From Lucifuga dentata (lineage: Eukaryota > Chordata > Actinopteri > Ophidiiformes > Bythitidae), in contig VXCM01000302.1 of NCBI GenBank assembly GCA_014773175.1, forward strand, positions 365,293 to 429,292: a stretch of DNA of 64,000 bases, given 5' to 3'. Below the pieces are notes generated by a model. That model did not search any database, was not told the DNA's origin, and saw nothing but the letters and a program-made list of their open reading frames with translations. Positions 1 to 12,289 of this stretch are shown piece by piece; position 1 is the first letter of the stretch, and each line of letters begins with the position of its first letter. The translations under genes and the position numbers were made by a program.

Positions 1-956
1 GAGCCAAAACTGTAGGAGTAGCAAAAAAACTGTTTTGGAAACAATTCAAAATGGCGGAAAATCAGGTCAGTCAGAAATGGGCGTGGCCTGTGTCGTTAGA
101 TCCGTAGCGATCCAAGGAATCCAAGGAAAAAAGAAGTTTGATTCTAGGACTTATGGTTCAAAAGTTGTAGACGCCAATATACACCAAAATTTTGAATTTG
201 TTATTATAGCGCCACCTTCAGTCCAGTTGGTTTACATTTTGTCACCTGAGTAGTGGTGAACTTTTTGAAGCTACTTGTCAAGTTTCATAGCCGTAGCTTT
301 TACAGTTTCTGCTGCCCAGATACTTTTAGCGGAGAAGAAGAATAAAAATAATAATAATCTGAGCAATTCAAGAGGGTTCCCAGCACTTTGTGCTTGGACC
401 TCTAAATATAGCTGCAAGTGGCCATGACCGGGGTCCAAGCACATGCAACGACTCGACAAATGATTCAGTTTTTGCAGAAGTCACCTTTGCAGGTAGTCAC
501 CAAGTTTGGTGACAATAGACCCAATCATTCATGAGATATCACAGTTTTTGTTGCCTAAGCCACACCCACTCAACTTTGGCAGCCAAAGCAGTAAAATTGC
601 AGCAAAACAGTAGAGAATATCAAAAATTGAAGGAGTAACTTTTTTCGGCTTGGTCCAGATTGTATCTGTAAAGTTCCGCGTCAAATGAGACAAAATTGTA
701 GGAGGAGCAGTGAAAAAACAGTTTTGGACAGAATTCAAAATGGCGTAAACATTACAAGTTGGAAATGGGCGTGGCTTACATGGATAGATGCGTCTTAGTC
801 CAAGGAATACAGAGAAACAATCATTTTGAATCTATGATGTATGGTTCAGAAGTTATTGACAAAAGTTTACTGTCAGTTTACAATCAGGTCAGTTAATGAG
901 TCATTTTATTCAGATGTCTCTACTGAACTTGTTCACCAAGTTTGGTTACAGTAGAC
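1..956. repeat. Dispersed fish repeat, GGTCCAAGCAC family
   Basis: No host gene is seen here. The text consists of degenerate copies of a block that recurs at 10842-11640, 39000-39710, 43980-44495 and 45675-48560. Shared landmarks are a phrase meaning 'CCATTTTGAATT', 'GGGCGTGGC', 'CTTGGTGACA/GGACATG' and 'GGTCCAAGCAC' (about 433-445 here). Open frames in it are short and not conserved between copies, so it is treated as non-coding. The superfamily is not identified; no terminal repeats or target duplication could be defined. Confidence 0.6.
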
Positions 957-1082
957 CAGGGTTGTCCAAACTTTTTTCAAAATGGGCCAAATTTGATCAT
1001 GTGAAAATGCCCAAGGGCCAGCGGTCCCTCCTGACATTTTTTATTTTTATTTTTTTTGAACCATAAAAGTTAACACAAATGT

Positions 1083-1980
1083 ACAGAGCCTGGGAGGTGT
1101 CAGGGAGGAAAAAANAAAAAAAAAAAAAAAAAAGTCATTTGCACGAGTTACTAAGTCGTTCCCACAAGTTAGCTAAGTTGTTTGCACGACTTACTAACTT
1201 GTTCACATGAGTTAACTAAGTCGTGCGCACGACTTACTTTCAGTGAACCAGAAAAAGTAGCATCATTTAAAATACGTTCCAGAGATACCAAAGATATAAG
1301 AACGTGGTGTTTGACAGCCAAAAACCAAACTATATCCGCATATTTGAGGCTAAGATGAAAATAAAACTGTATTGAATCCAAATTATCCACAGTGTGTGTG
1401 TGTGCGTGTCAACTTGTACTCCTGTAAGTATTGAAATACGGGAGATTTTCTGGGAAATGACACCCCACCCCAGCCCGTCCCAATCTTATTCTCTTATCGA
1501 AAGCTTTGCTAGCATGACTGTATTATGTTTGTTTATTCCTCCTACGAGAAACTGTTTCAATCAACTTTGGTTCCGCTTGGCTGCAGGTGTCCCCTGGCAA
1601 GTGCACCTCATTGTGTGCCACAGAATGACCGAAACAATTTGACTGAGCCAATTACGATTCTGTATAACTGTCAAAACACAGGGAATTTACGGGAGAAATT
1701 ACCAAACGGGAGACGGCGGGAGAGGGCAAAATACAGGAAAAACCCAGGGCAAACGGGAGTGTTGACAGGTATGTCACCATTAGCTTGTTCCATTCTGAGC
1801 AGTGCAAGAAGCAACTCTGAGGACAGTTACGTTCTTCTTCCGGTTCACTGAACTGTCAGTCAAGTAACTTGTGCGAACGAGTTAGTAAGTCTTGCAAACG
1901 ACTTAGCTAACTCATGGGAATGACATATGTAAGTCGTGCGAACAATTTATTTTTTCTCCCTGACACCTCCCGGGCTCTGT
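1083..1980. mobile_element. Palindromic non-autonomous hAT-like element inserted in a hAT
   Basis: The ends are inverted copies: ACAGAGCCTGGGAGGTGTCA at the left, and the reverse complement of the right end differs by one base (C for T). Inside each end are several copies of a GTGCGAACGACTTA-like motif (1145-1235 and 1860-1950). The flanks are ACAAATGT (1075-1082) and ACAAATGC (1981-1988), an 8-bp target duplication with one mismatch. Removing the element and one flank leaves continuous hAT sequence. No transposase is encoded. The poly-A with an N at 1115 lies inside the left end. Confidence 0.7.
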
Positions 1981-2591
1981 ACAAATGCACTGTTTTATAA
2001 CAATTTTATCTTAAATGACACAACAATTGTCATTTCTTTAAATGGCAATGTAACCAAATGTAAGCCACTCAGGCATGAACAGGTCTCAACAAAATCATTC
2101 TGCCTTTCTTTCACATCTGGAGAGTCATATACCATAAAGAACAACCTGTCTGGAATACCTAAAACTTCCATGAAGCTGATAAATATCTTTACCTCAGGTT
2201 CATTTTAAACATGACTTATTATGGGTAATGAAATGTTGTCTGTTAACATTTAAGTTCAAAACATATGAAACTTGCTATGGTGTTTCACACAAGATCATTC
2301 AGAAAGTAATCTTTTGTGTCACATCTACAGGTACATAACACCAACAGTTATCTTATTCAAAAGTGTAATACATTAAGTGCCATAAGTCCAAGTGCATGTA
2401 TTTATAACTGTGGCTTTGACTTTTAAGTGTTAATAGTGACAGATGTTACCATTTGAAAAAGCTTACACAGCAGATCTTTCTAACACAAATTCAAAACACT
2501 CAGAAATTAGGATTTATGAATCCCAGATGACCAAGGAACAGGTAACTTACTGGCACTAATGAGAAGGGTGATATTGAGATCTTGATTGCAG

Positions 2592-3420
2592 TACACAGGC
2601 CGGGTCTGGTTTGAAAGCAGTAGTTGAGATGCATAAAATGTCACGTAGGTGGAAGTCACTTAGTCTTGACCTCAAGCAGTTCTTGTTTAAGTTCATAACA
2701 GAGAATGTCGGCTCACACAAACGTGGAGCTGAGCAAGCTCAGCATTTGCTTTGCAAATGTTTGCATTTCTGGAAACCTGCCTTTATCCAGCTGCCGGTAA
2801 AAGTTTACAAGAGAAAGCTGCTGGTGTTGGCTGTGCCGCTCGTTGTCACACTGCAGCTCAATGAGCTCCAGCTGCAGTTGATGCAGAGTATCATCAGGGT
2901 CCACGGAGAAGGGAGAAGAGAAAAGCAACATGTCCTTTTCGATAGCTGCAAAATCCTGAAAGCGTTCTTTAAACTCTACAGCCAGAGATGCGATGTCTGT
3001 TGCACACCTCCTCATTGGCGCACTGATATTGTTCTGTGGGAAAAATGTCCATGACCTCATGCAGCGCTGGGAAATGTGTGGTGTTGGGATCCGTTTGTGA
3101 CAAGTGTCTTTGGAAAAGTTGCAGCTTGTTTCCAAAGGTCTTGATGTGTGCATATAGCTGGCTCACCACTGCGTCTTGCCCTTGAAAGCTCAAGTTCAGC
3201 GCGTTCAGATGCTTAGTTCTGTCAACCAAAAAAGCCAAATCTGCCAGCCATACAGGATCTGACAGTTCTTGCATTGGTTGTCCCTTTTTAGCCAAGAATT
3301 CCCCCTGAGAGAGAAAAATCGTTGCAGTGCAGACACCCGACTGAGCCACCTCACATTGTTGTGATATACTACATCTCTGTAGGCTAGATCTCTGAGGCTG
3401 CACAGGTAAAAAATGAAAAG
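2592..3420 (-). pseudogene. Broken hAT transposase (GTF2IRD2/ZBED5-like)
   Basis: Minus-strand fragments in at least two frames resemble the hAT-derived proteins of the GTF2IRD2, ZBED5 and EPM2AIP1 type. In order they show a segment with VRWLSRVSALQRFF (about 3365-3325), then EFLAKKGQPMQELSDPVWLA (about 3305-3245), then LNLSFQGQD, and near the carboxyl end LSSTFVCEPTFSVMN, the hAT dimerisation region. Frames change at about 3310 and 3000, and no full-length reading frame remains. The N-terminal BED finger is not present. It is a transposon relic, not a host gene. Confidence 0.7.
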
Positions 3421-3730
3421 CCAACCTTTATAAATACACACATCAAAAAATGAAAAGCCAACCATCAAACAATGAATCAGAGGTCGAACAATAAAAAGCC
3501 AATCACCAAATAACAAAAGAGCAGGTCAATCAACAAACCTCCACACAAATTAAACATAGCTTGGTTTATTTTATTTTAAGATGTAATTCTGTTTTGCCAC
3601 TAGGTGTCGTGATTTCATTACTTGGCGTGGGCTTTCATCATTCGACGCCTGTCAGCATTCTTTATTCGATGTGTACATTCATTATTTGATGTGTGCTGTG
3701 CACCTGTCAGTCAAACATGCCAACTGAAGA

Positions 3731-5340
3731 NCTACTGTATACCCAAACCCCGCCCCACGGAGGCAAAGCGGAAAAGTTGAGTCTTCTGATGTTTGGTAGG
3801 TTAGCTAGTTTCGCTTATGTCAAACATGACTAATCATGACTTGATTCAAAATGAACTGTCCAAGTGCAGCAGGAACAGCAGCGATGACTTTATCTTATTT
3901 CTTGTGGATTGGATTATGGGTCGGATTGGACAGATCATGTTGTTTAGTGAGGATGTGTTTGAACCTGGTGTGATTAGCATGTGTGAGGCTATCCGGCAGA
4001 TTGTGTCTTCCAGAGCACCGCCTGTAAACAGCTGTCAATCAGGCCGACTGCCAGCTAGCTCCCTTTTAAACTAAGTTGTTCCCAGTCTGATATTTCCCCA
4101 AAATCTCCTCCGTTCTTGCTAGCTGATAGAATTCTCTCATTATTTGCCTTCCTGCAAAATGTTTTTTTCCTCTCGGTTCTTTAAACGAGCACATGAAGCA
4201 GCTAGTGCCAGAGCTTTCCTGTTTTATTNTTTTTTTCCTCTCGGTTCTTTAAACGAGCACATGAAGCAGCTAGTGCCAGAGCTTTCCTGTTTTATTCAAC
4301 ATTGTACAAAATGTTTAAATGCTATTACATCCTCCAATACTGACTTTATATCACGGCAGTTACCATGGCAATGGTTCCACATCTACCATTCTGTGCAGTC
4401 TGGCATTGTGGTTAACAGTGATTCTGCTATAACAACCGATAGAAAAACAGCCTATCATCAACATGTGAATCCAGCATTAGCTAATTAGGACTGTACAGAA
4501 TATTTACAAGTATTAGTATTTATTAGCTAATTAGGACTGTATAGAATATTTACAAGTATTGAATCACCGCTGCCCAGTTAGATAATATATTCCATAAATA
4601 CTCTGATAAAAGTTATTCAGAGGAATAAAGTCTACGATCAATTCTCTGTGAGTGGGTTTGCAGTTCTTGGAAGGGATGCCGGTGTCGGCACAACACCGGA
4701 ATAAAGCCACTGGTTTCCAGCTGGCAATTTTAATGGTGTATTGTAGCCTACTTACAGTCACATAAATGCTGTAGACTTAGGCTAACTGTAAAATTAAGAG
4801 ACTGATCTCTCCTATCCAGTCCTTAATCCAATCCACACGAAATAAGATAAAGTCATAGGTTATTGTTCCTGCCGCACTTGGGTTAATCATTACATATTTG
4901 AATGTGGCACAAAATATATTCCATATGTTAATTGTTACAGTAATAATCAATATTTCATTATTTTATTATCTTGTAGAAACTAAAACACAGCAGCTCCAAG
5001 CANTACAGTAATAATCAATATTTCATTATTTTATTATCTTGTAGAAACTAAAACACAGCAGCTCCAAGCATTCTGACAGCTGATCAGCTGTGACATCATC
5101 AGTAAGGGACGTCGCTTCAGATGATGCTTGAGGAGCGACAATGTTTCGTTTCTCTTAAATTGTAGCTCCTGTCCTCGCTTCTTTTCCTCGCGTCTTTTCC
5201 TTGTGGCTTCAGTGGGCGGGGCTAAGATGCAAGTGAGGGAAACATGAAAATGACTAAGGAACTTGGAATGCACCCAGAGATCTAAAAACACTCTGAGACT
5301 TGAGGAAACCTCCACCTAAAATGTACCAAACGAACTAGGA
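3731..5340. repeat. Unidentified region with internal inverted repeat
   Basis: Text at about 3853-3930 (containing CTTATTTCTTGTGGATTGGA) returns inverted and diverged at about 4812-4885, so this looks like a palindromic transposon-derived stretch. Single-N joins at 4229 and 5003 are each followed by an exact repeat of the preceding bases. Open frames on the two strands are mirror images of the inverted repeat and are not convincing proteins. No terminal repeats or transposase were recognised. Confidence 0.35.
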
Positions 5341-5644
5341 GTATCTGCATCTGCTTTTTTAACAGTAATGGGTCAAGGAGAAAAGTGTGGAAATTCATGA
5401 CACCAAACACAGACAACAACAAAAAAAAAAAAAAAGAGCTGCAACTTGAAACTGTGTCAGCAGGAAATGATAAACATTATAAATGTTTGTGACATACAAA
5501 CTAATGATGCATGTGTGTTGCAATATTTGCAGTGGTGGTCTCAGTAAAGTCTTTGTTTGCATCACCTCTTGTGCGATGTGGACTGTTTGTTTTTCTGCTT
5601 TTGGTTTTAAATGATTAAGTTAAACCTCATCTTATCTTTTACAG

Positions 5645-5703
5645 TTTGTCGAAGCCAAAAAGTACTGCTGGTATTTTGAGGGTGGATACCCAATCTACTT
5701 CAT
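5645..5703 (+). CDS. vopp1: vopp1 exon 2 (start of mature luminal domain)
   Basis: VOPP1 (vesicular, overexpressed in cancer, prosurvival protein 1; also ECOP/GASP) is a small single-pass protein of endosomal/lysosomal vesicles; the human protein binds WWOX. This 59-nt exon follows the acceptor tttacag and ends at the donor AT|gtaagt. It encodes FVEAKKYCWYFEGGYPIYF plus two bases of the next codon, matching human ...EAKKHCWYFEGLYPTYY (from memory). The next exon supplies the final base of an Ile codon. The signal peptide should be encoded by exon 1, which is not recognised upstream and probably lies outside the window. Intron 2 is 1.1 kb. Confidence 0.93.
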
Positions 5704-6105
5704 GTAAGTAACAAACCTCTGACCTCCATGCTGTTACTTTAACCCCTTCAGAAAACACAAGTTTAGGCTTTGCAGCAGGGTAGTTTGTCCCAGACCCAGA
5801 TACATTTTAAAACTACTGTGTCCTATTATTATTATTACAGATGGTTTTTTCTCTCTCCTTCATGCACTGGTGCCTCACAGGAAGAGGCCACGGGTTTGAA
5901 GCCCTGTGCTCAATATTACTCAATACTAATACTATTACTCAATAGTACTCAATATTTTAGAACAATGCAAATATTGTCTAGGCTTGCTCCACCTTGGGGG
6001 AGGTATGTGTTTTAATGGCCTTTCTTTGTTTATTTGTTGGCAATATAACTGTAAAAGTTCTGGACCAATTTTGATGAAACTTGGCATGATTCAGGCAAGA
6101 GTCCA

Positions 6106-6165
<60 letters not shown>

Positions 6166-6831
6166 NGCAGGGCTGTGATTAGATCACAGCCCTGCTGATA
6201 TTCAGTCCAGCAGCACGACCTCCTTGCACACTTCTTTCATCTTTACATTTTTGTGATTTATTCTGCAGATATTCTATTGATGTAAGCACTGCATTAGATG
6301 TTTATTAACTTGTTTTCAGCCGGGTCATTTTGCATCTCTCCTGCATCTGTTTGATTTCTTTAAATTTTTCCTTTAGCACATGAGATTTCTAACTTTCCAA
6401 CTGAAGGAAGTTGAACAAAACAGATATTGCTAACTAAAAAAGGTTTTACTGTGGCTGTGATGATCGTATCAACACCTGAGATACGAAAGTGCTCGGCCTA
6501 AGGCATACCTTAGCAAAGTAAAGGTTAAACACACCTTTCATATGGACCATTTGACCACCTATCTACCTGCTGCTTCCTGTTACAGGCCATGAGCTGTGAG
6601 TGAAAAATGGGAGCTCATAGACTCACAGATACATTTCAACGATGATGAAAAAACTCAGCATTTAATGGATAAGTTTGCTTAATTTGTGTCAATACACAAA
6701 ACCTCTTAAGTAGCTGTTAGGAATTTTCATATTGTATAAAAAATCTTGTTCATATTGTGGAATTCAGCACTCAGAGCACTGTGCTGGTTTGACCTGGTGA
6801 ATGTTTTAGGGGACATCCTGTTTGTTTGCAG
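5704..6831 (+). other. vopp1 intron 2
   Basis: Begins GTAAGTAA and ends TTTGCAG. It contains a (GT)n tract at 6111-6165 ending in a single N, then a perfect 13-bp hairpin at 6167-6195. The stretch 5990-6110 resembles part of the GGTCCAAGCAC repeat family ('AAAAGTTCTGGACCAATTTT'). Nothing coding is seen. Confidence 0.8.
6111..6165. repeat. (GT)n microsatellite
   Basis: Uninterrupted GT dinucleotide tract of about 55 bp, ended by a single N at 6166. The true length may be longer because the N appears to mark a contig join. Confidence 0.95.
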
Positions 6832-6909
6832 ATGTCGCTCCTATGAGGATTGCTGCGGGACGCGCTGCTGCATCAGAGCCCTCTCCATCCAGAGACTATG
6901 GTACTTCTG
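6832..6909 (+). CDS. vopp1: vopp1 exon 3 (cysteine-rich luminal segment)
   Basis: A 78-nt exon between acceptor tttgcag and donor TG|gtgagt. With the shared Ile codon it reads CRSYEDCCGTRCCIRALSIQ then RLWYF, almost the same as human VOPP1 (CRSYEDCCGSRCCVRALSIQ). The five clustered cysteines are the family hallmark and probably form disulfides in the vesicle lumen. The exon ends two bases into the Trp codon completed by exon 4, just before the transmembrane segment. A 10.2-kb intron rich in transposons follows. Confidence 0.95.
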
Positions 6910-7243
6910 GTGAGTTACTTCATGCTATTTATTCTCTTGCAGGGATGGAAAATCTACAAATTTGAAGTGTTTTTGCTGAAACTATTGCTAAATTTCTCCT
7001 TACATGGTGAGATTTGGTACAATTTTTGAGCAGGTCAGTGTGCTTAAATTTTTATTAAAGTCAGATTCGTGCTGCCTGAGGCTGTTTGTATAACTGAGAA
7101 AAATACAAATGGAAAAAGGCCAATCCATAACCCATGATCCTGTATTCAAACTGGTCCGCTGACCTGCCCTCTCACACAGGGAAGTGAGCTCTGACGCTGT
7201 TCGGTTTTGACTTCAAACGAACATGAGCACTGACTATTCCACT

Positions 7244-8231
7244 TACCGTATATAGTCGACTATAAGCCGAGTTTTTTTCACCAAATTTCACAATGCAAAC
7301 TGGGGGGTCAGCTTATAGTCGAGTAATTCAAATCAAACTGAAATTTCCAGGCCTGGAAATACTACCAGTTACCACTACCCATGGAAAATAGTTTAAATCA
7401 TACCTTATAATGAGATATTTCNGGAAATACTACCAGTTACCACTACCCATGGAAAATAGTTTAAATCATACCTTATAATGAGATATTTCCTGACAAGGAT
7501 CTATAGACGCTCAGTTGGAGGAACGGGGCAGCGGTATAGTTATTTACCTCACCTCACCTCATGTTTTGTTGTTTTGATTTTGAAAGTAAATAATCCACGA
7601 AAAGAACAAGAGCACGATGTTATCATTCCGATGTGTGTCAGGAAGAGAAGACCCATTAAAGCGGTGAAGTTTTAAAACAGCCACGACCCGTACATGGATT
7701 ATTTTCAGAAAATCACAGGAATACTATGAGAATACTCAGGCAAACAGGTAATTTACTAAACTAATAAATTAATGGAACAACATCAGGAGGTCGGCTGAGG
7801 GAATTCCAAAACTCCATATGGCTGAATGTTCCAGCACATAGACTGACCAGCATCAACTCAGGTACAGGATCATTACTGAAAACACGTAACGGGTGAGATT
7901 CTTTAAAAAAAAACTCACCATAATTACACAGCTAAATATGCTAAATAAGCGCCATGATAATAGCTCATTTGTAATGCTTTCCTTACCTTCATTGAACTGC
8001 ATCGTTGAACTGTTTGGGATTCAGAAGAGGAAGAGGAGTCCAGAAAACTTGATGTCAGCTAATGTTAATGTTAATGTAATCAGCTGTTTATCGGTACCAG
8101 TATGTGGATTATTTTCAGAAAATCACAGGAATTCTATGAAATATCCAGATAAAAAGGTAGGCTAATTTGCTAAACAAATAAATTGATGGAGCAACTTTGA
8201 GGAGTCGGCTTATAGTTGAGTATATACGGTA
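7244..8231. mobile_element. MITE with TATAAGCCGA ends, copy 1
   Basis: The left end TACCGTATATAGTCGACTAT continues into AAGCCGAG; the reverse complement of the right end (8205-8231) is TACCGTATATACTCAACTAT then AAGCCGAC. These are about 28-bp inverted termini with three differences. A related copy in the other orientation is at about 33995-34440 and a truncated one runs off the window at 63862. A single N at 7422 is followed by an exact repeat of the preceding ~67 bases, so the length is inflated. No coding capacity and no clear target duplication were seen. Confidence 0.7.
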
Positions 8232-8452
8232 ATTCTGAATTCTGATCCTTGTAGTAAAAATGATACAGTTCACTGGAATGCTGCTTGTCACATTAAAGCT
8301 GGAAAAAGTCAACATTTTTATAACATTTTGTATATATAATATATATTTTAGGGCTGTGAATTGATTAAAAAAATTAATCAGCCACACAGCTTTCTGTGAT
8401 TAATCTCAGAAACTTGTAAACTTACAATCATTATACATGGAATCCAGTGGCG

Positions 8453-10836
8453 TAGCGTGGGTTGCCAGCGCCTGGGGCAAGGCAAGTATTGCGCCCCCCA
8501 ACCTGTGGACCGTTAGCACTCGCTGAAACCCTTCCACCAGTCCAGTATTGAACCCCTCAGCCCCCCCCCACCCCAGCACATGTATTGAATGCATTTAATG
8601 CTAGTATACTCAAATTTATTTAACCCATTCACCAGCACCGTGGGACGGCGCTGGTTCCGAGTGACCCACTTCTGGTACCGTTGGTTCTGGTCATAAAATA
8701 TTTTTATGAAAGTAGACATGTTATTATATGGATTGAAACGTTAGAATTTTCTTGTTTCAACTGCTGTGTTGGTTTTCAGGAAGAAAAAAAATGTATAGTG
8801 TAAAGAAGCATGTTATTATTTCGGGCAGAGTAAACTGGAAGTAGTTAAAAAAAAACGGCGAGTCCTTACCTTTAAACCAGTCTGGCTTCCCAGAATCTTG
8901 AAAAATCCACATAAACTCCATATTTTTGCCAAAAAAAGCATAAAATTTATGGATGAAATTTTAAAATTATGGAGCCAATAAAAATGACCTTAATGTACAA
9001 GTAAGGCCTTAGAATGAACAAACAAAAAAAACAAACAAGGAAATAAACATAGTGCCAGGGGTAAGTAAAGAAAATAAATAAATAAAATAAAGATTATATA
9101 CAAAAGCCATGTTTAACCAGCAATATATAAGTTTTTACAGATTTTCTGTTTTTTGCAGATTTGATTGCAGTGGTATTGAGTTCTTTAACAAAATGTCCAA
9201 AGTTGGGTCTGGAGCCATCCCATTCCATTTCTTCTTATGAATGTGATGTTTTCCAAATACTAACAAAAGATTAATTAAATAAACAAAGTCCTTTTCCATG
9301 TCCTTATTTATTAATCCAAGGAAAATATCTCTCTCCTTTAATTCCAGTGTATGCTCAGTTCATCTTCTGATAAATTGTTCAAGATCTGGCCAAAATATTT
9401 TTTTGTAAACACAATCATAAAAAAAGATGAGAAATGGTTTCATACATAATCCACAAAAATCACAGAAATAATTAATATTTCAGTTGAATCTCTCTATACC
9501 TTCTTAACTGGGTATATTCTGTGAAGAATCTTAAACGCAACTTCCTTTACTCTATTATACAGTATTTATCTGCTCCCTGCCATCTGAAAATAGCGCAAAT
9601 CACATAGTGTCATCACCAGAGAGGTCAAGGGTCACGGAATAAAAATTAAATTTACATTAAAAACTCATCAAAACTTGTTGATGAGTGGGTTAGGATTACA
9701 AAACTTCATACACTCCAAAAATTGGTCAAAATAATGAAAGAAATATTTAAAAAAAAAACATTTTTGATGATTTTTTTCAAACTTTATTGAACAGAATGAT
9801 AGCAAGTACAAGAAACAGTGAAAAAAATGAACAGATATGAACAGTATGTATGAAAACATACAAAACAAATATACAGTTATACATCCATCAGAAGTGTCTT
9901 CAACAAAAGGAAAACTAAAAACTTGCCAAGGGGTAGATTTAAGATATACATTAAATAAAAATATTATTTTAAAACAAACATTTTTTGATAGCTTTTTGGA
10001 GACATATTTTTCGATTTCCTTCACCAAAACGGGTGGAAAAAAGGTTTATTGTTTAAGAGCTTACACTTATGGATATGAAATTTTGCAAAAAAAAAAAAAA
10101 AAAAAAATTAAACCATTAAAAAATCAAATATATATATATATATATATATTACATAGTTGAAACAGAAGAACGAAGAATAAGAAATGACTACCGCATCAGC
10201 AAAACAATTACAGCAAAAAATGAAAACTCACCTGTCGACATGCCAGAACAACAAAATTCACCAAACGAATGAACTCCTATCGGCACACGCACACACTGGC
10301 AACAGCATCATGTTTTAACTATGTGCTTCTTGCTAAACTTTCCCTTTGCTGTGTCAGTTTATTTGTGTCCTTCAGTTTTCCATTAAAAACCCTGGAAATG
10401 ATGACCGCGGTAAAATCTGTTAAGTCAGNTGTGTCCTTCAGTTTTCCATTAAAAACCCTGGAAATGATGACCGCGGTAAAATCTGTTAAGTCAGCACTCC
10501 CTGCAACAGTTATTACGGTAGGCGTGGTGAGATTCCAACCAAAATGAGGGCCTCATAGCCGGCTTGTGTCCCACCGCTGATGGATGCACTATAACTACAT
10601 TTAAGGAAAAAATAAAAATGTCGCCACTGTGGAAAAACATTTCACAGTGTGATCATTCCTCTATCAGCTTTTATAAAGGTTCGCTTTCATCCATTTTATC
10701 CACATTTCTGGGTTGGTGTGTTAAAGCGGAGTGTCACTGGGGGAGGGCACGCTACGTTTTATTTATTAATACTACTTTTTTTTTCTTTTGAAATTTTGCG
10801 CCCCTAAGAATTTTGCGCCCGGGGCAACCGCCCCTA
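8453..10836. mobile_element. Possible hAT-like element with CAGTGGCGTAGC end
   Basis: At 8453 the text reads CAGTGGCGTAGCGTGGGTTG followed by a 'CGCCTGGGGCAAGG...GCGCCCC' phrase. At 10795-10836 an inverted, diverged counterpart appears ('GCGCCCGGGGCAACCGCCCC'). Between them lie other repeats, including an L1 relic. The right terminal bases are missing, replaced by the GGTCCAAGCAC-type repeat, so the limits are approximate and the pairing is an inference. Confidence 0.4.
9090..9560 (-). pseudogene. L1-type LINE ORF2 C-terminal relic
   Basis: Read on the minus strand, the stretch resembles the C-terminal region of L1-clade ORF2 proteins: a KILHRIYPV-like phrase (about 9520), then CVYKKIFWPDLEQFI (about 9410-9370), then an LKERDIFLG-like phrase. 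Stop codons interrupt it. The whole remnant is under 0.5 kb and lacks the endonuclease and reverse transcriptase cores. It lies in vopp1 intron 3. Confidence 0.55.
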
Positions 10837-10841
10837 GGCAT

Positions 10842-10880
10842 CCAGCACAAAGTGCTGGCAACCCTATTGAAATTGATAGG

Positions 10881-10931
<51 letters not shown>

Positions 10932-11640
10932 GTTGTTGTTGTTGTTGTTCTTTTTCTGCTAACAATATCTGAACCTCAGAATCCATAAACCTGCAGCAAC
11001 CAAACTGAGCACATAGCTTCAAAATCTTAGCTGCTCCTCAGAGAACAAACATTACACGGATCAACCTGATGGTAGTGCTGTAATAACCTCTTTTACATTT
11101 TGGTTTTATAATCATAGGCCATAGAATTAAAATTCCTGTTTTTCCTGGATTCCTTGGGTCTAGCTGTATCCAACCGTGTCATGTCCATTTTCCATCATTT
11201 TGAATTTTTTCCCAAAACAGTTTTTTGTTACAATTGTGGCTCACTTCTCACAAAGATGTGCATATAGAATGCGTGGACCAAGCCCAGAAAAAAAAAGTTA
11301 TTTCTTTGATATTCTATACCAATTTGCTACAATTGGTGAATTGGCTGCCAAGCGTTTGTGGACGTGGCTCGTTCTACAAAATGTGCTATATCATTAATGA
11401 ATTAGTCTACTGTAACCAAAATTGATGAACATCTGCACACACCACTTATGCAAAGAACGAATCATCAATCGACCAGATGGTGGCGCTATAACAAAATTTT
11501 GTCAATAACTTCTCAACCAAAAATTGTAGAATCAAAATTCTTTTTTTCCTGTATTCCTGGACTGAGATGCATCTATGCATGTACATCACATTGTTCATTC
11601 ATCAAATTGTCGTGCTTGGATCCTGCTTATTGCCACTTCA
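10842..11640. repeat. GGTCCAAGCAC-family repeat with (TTA)n
   Basis: Begins with GCACAAAGTGCTGGCAACCC, then (TTA)n/(TTG)n at 10883-10949, then text shared with the other copies: 'CATTTTGAATTTTTTCCCAAA', 'GAAAAAAAAAGTTATTTCTTTGA' and 'CGACCAGATGGTGGCGCTATA'. It ends near GCTTGGATCCTGCTTATTGC and a T-rich run. Non-coding; the class is unknown. Confidence 0.6.
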
Positions 11641-12249
11641 GCTTTTTTTTTTTTTTTTTTTTTTTTAAAGTATGAGATGATTTTTTTTCACTTAGTAGCT
11701 TTTTCCTGTTTCCCAGAGTAATGTCTGGGACTCAGAAATATTGGATGTAATTGAATTACTCGTGAGAAAAATGCCAAGACGTGGGTACGAGTCGTGAACC
11801 GGTGAACAAAAACAAACAGCTGAGTTTTGTAATCACCAGTGATCGTCAAGACCAAAATACTCATGAACTGTTTTATTGTTTCTGTAGACTGCCAAATACA
11901 TTTATTGCTTGAGGCGCTCTTTCTGTCTATTGATGGATCAATAACTAGGTTAGTCACTTCTGATTATTATTATTATGATGGAAGAATTAAAAAGGTTGGC
12001 GAGAGAAGAAATAAGCTATGAAAGAAGGAAAGTTTGGCCCGTAAATATGATAAGTATGGCCCATATATACCATTACTTTACCATTACCATTACATTACCA
12101 TATATACCATATTTATGGTATATATAACCATATATGAATTGAATGAATTGAGAATTATAATAATTATAATATACCATCCTTCGGGATCTGCAATGGTGGT
12201 ATTAAATTAAATTAGGAGACTGAAAATGTTTGCACATTCATGCAGGCGC

Positions 12250-12251
12250 GT

Positions 12252-12286
<35 letters not shown>
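12250..12286. repeat. (CA)n microsatellite
   Basis: CACA tract following a short GCGCGTGCG segment. Confidence 0.9.

Positions 12287-12289
<3 letters not shown>

Larger units (their letters stand above)
957..3530 (-). mobile_element. hAT-superfamily DNA transposon relic
   Basis: The left end at 957 begins CAGGGTTGTCCAAACTTTTT, a typical hAT terminal sequence of the 'CAGGGNTGTCCAAA' type. A degenerate hAT transposase lies on the minus strand at about 3420-2592, and non-coding text related to these elements lies at 1990-2590. A separate palindromic element (1083-1980) is inserted near the left end. The right terminus was not found; text after about 3530 no longer looks like the element. The element is dead because the reading frame is broken. 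Confidence 0.6.

Noticed and set aside
2611..3054. 147-codon plus-strand open frame
   Set aside because: It is antisense to the hAT transposase relic, which has recognisable motifs on the minus strand.
4144..4488. 114-codon frame containing an internal direct repeat
   Set aside because: The repeat is created by the single-N join at 4229; the frame crosses the N and has no domain.
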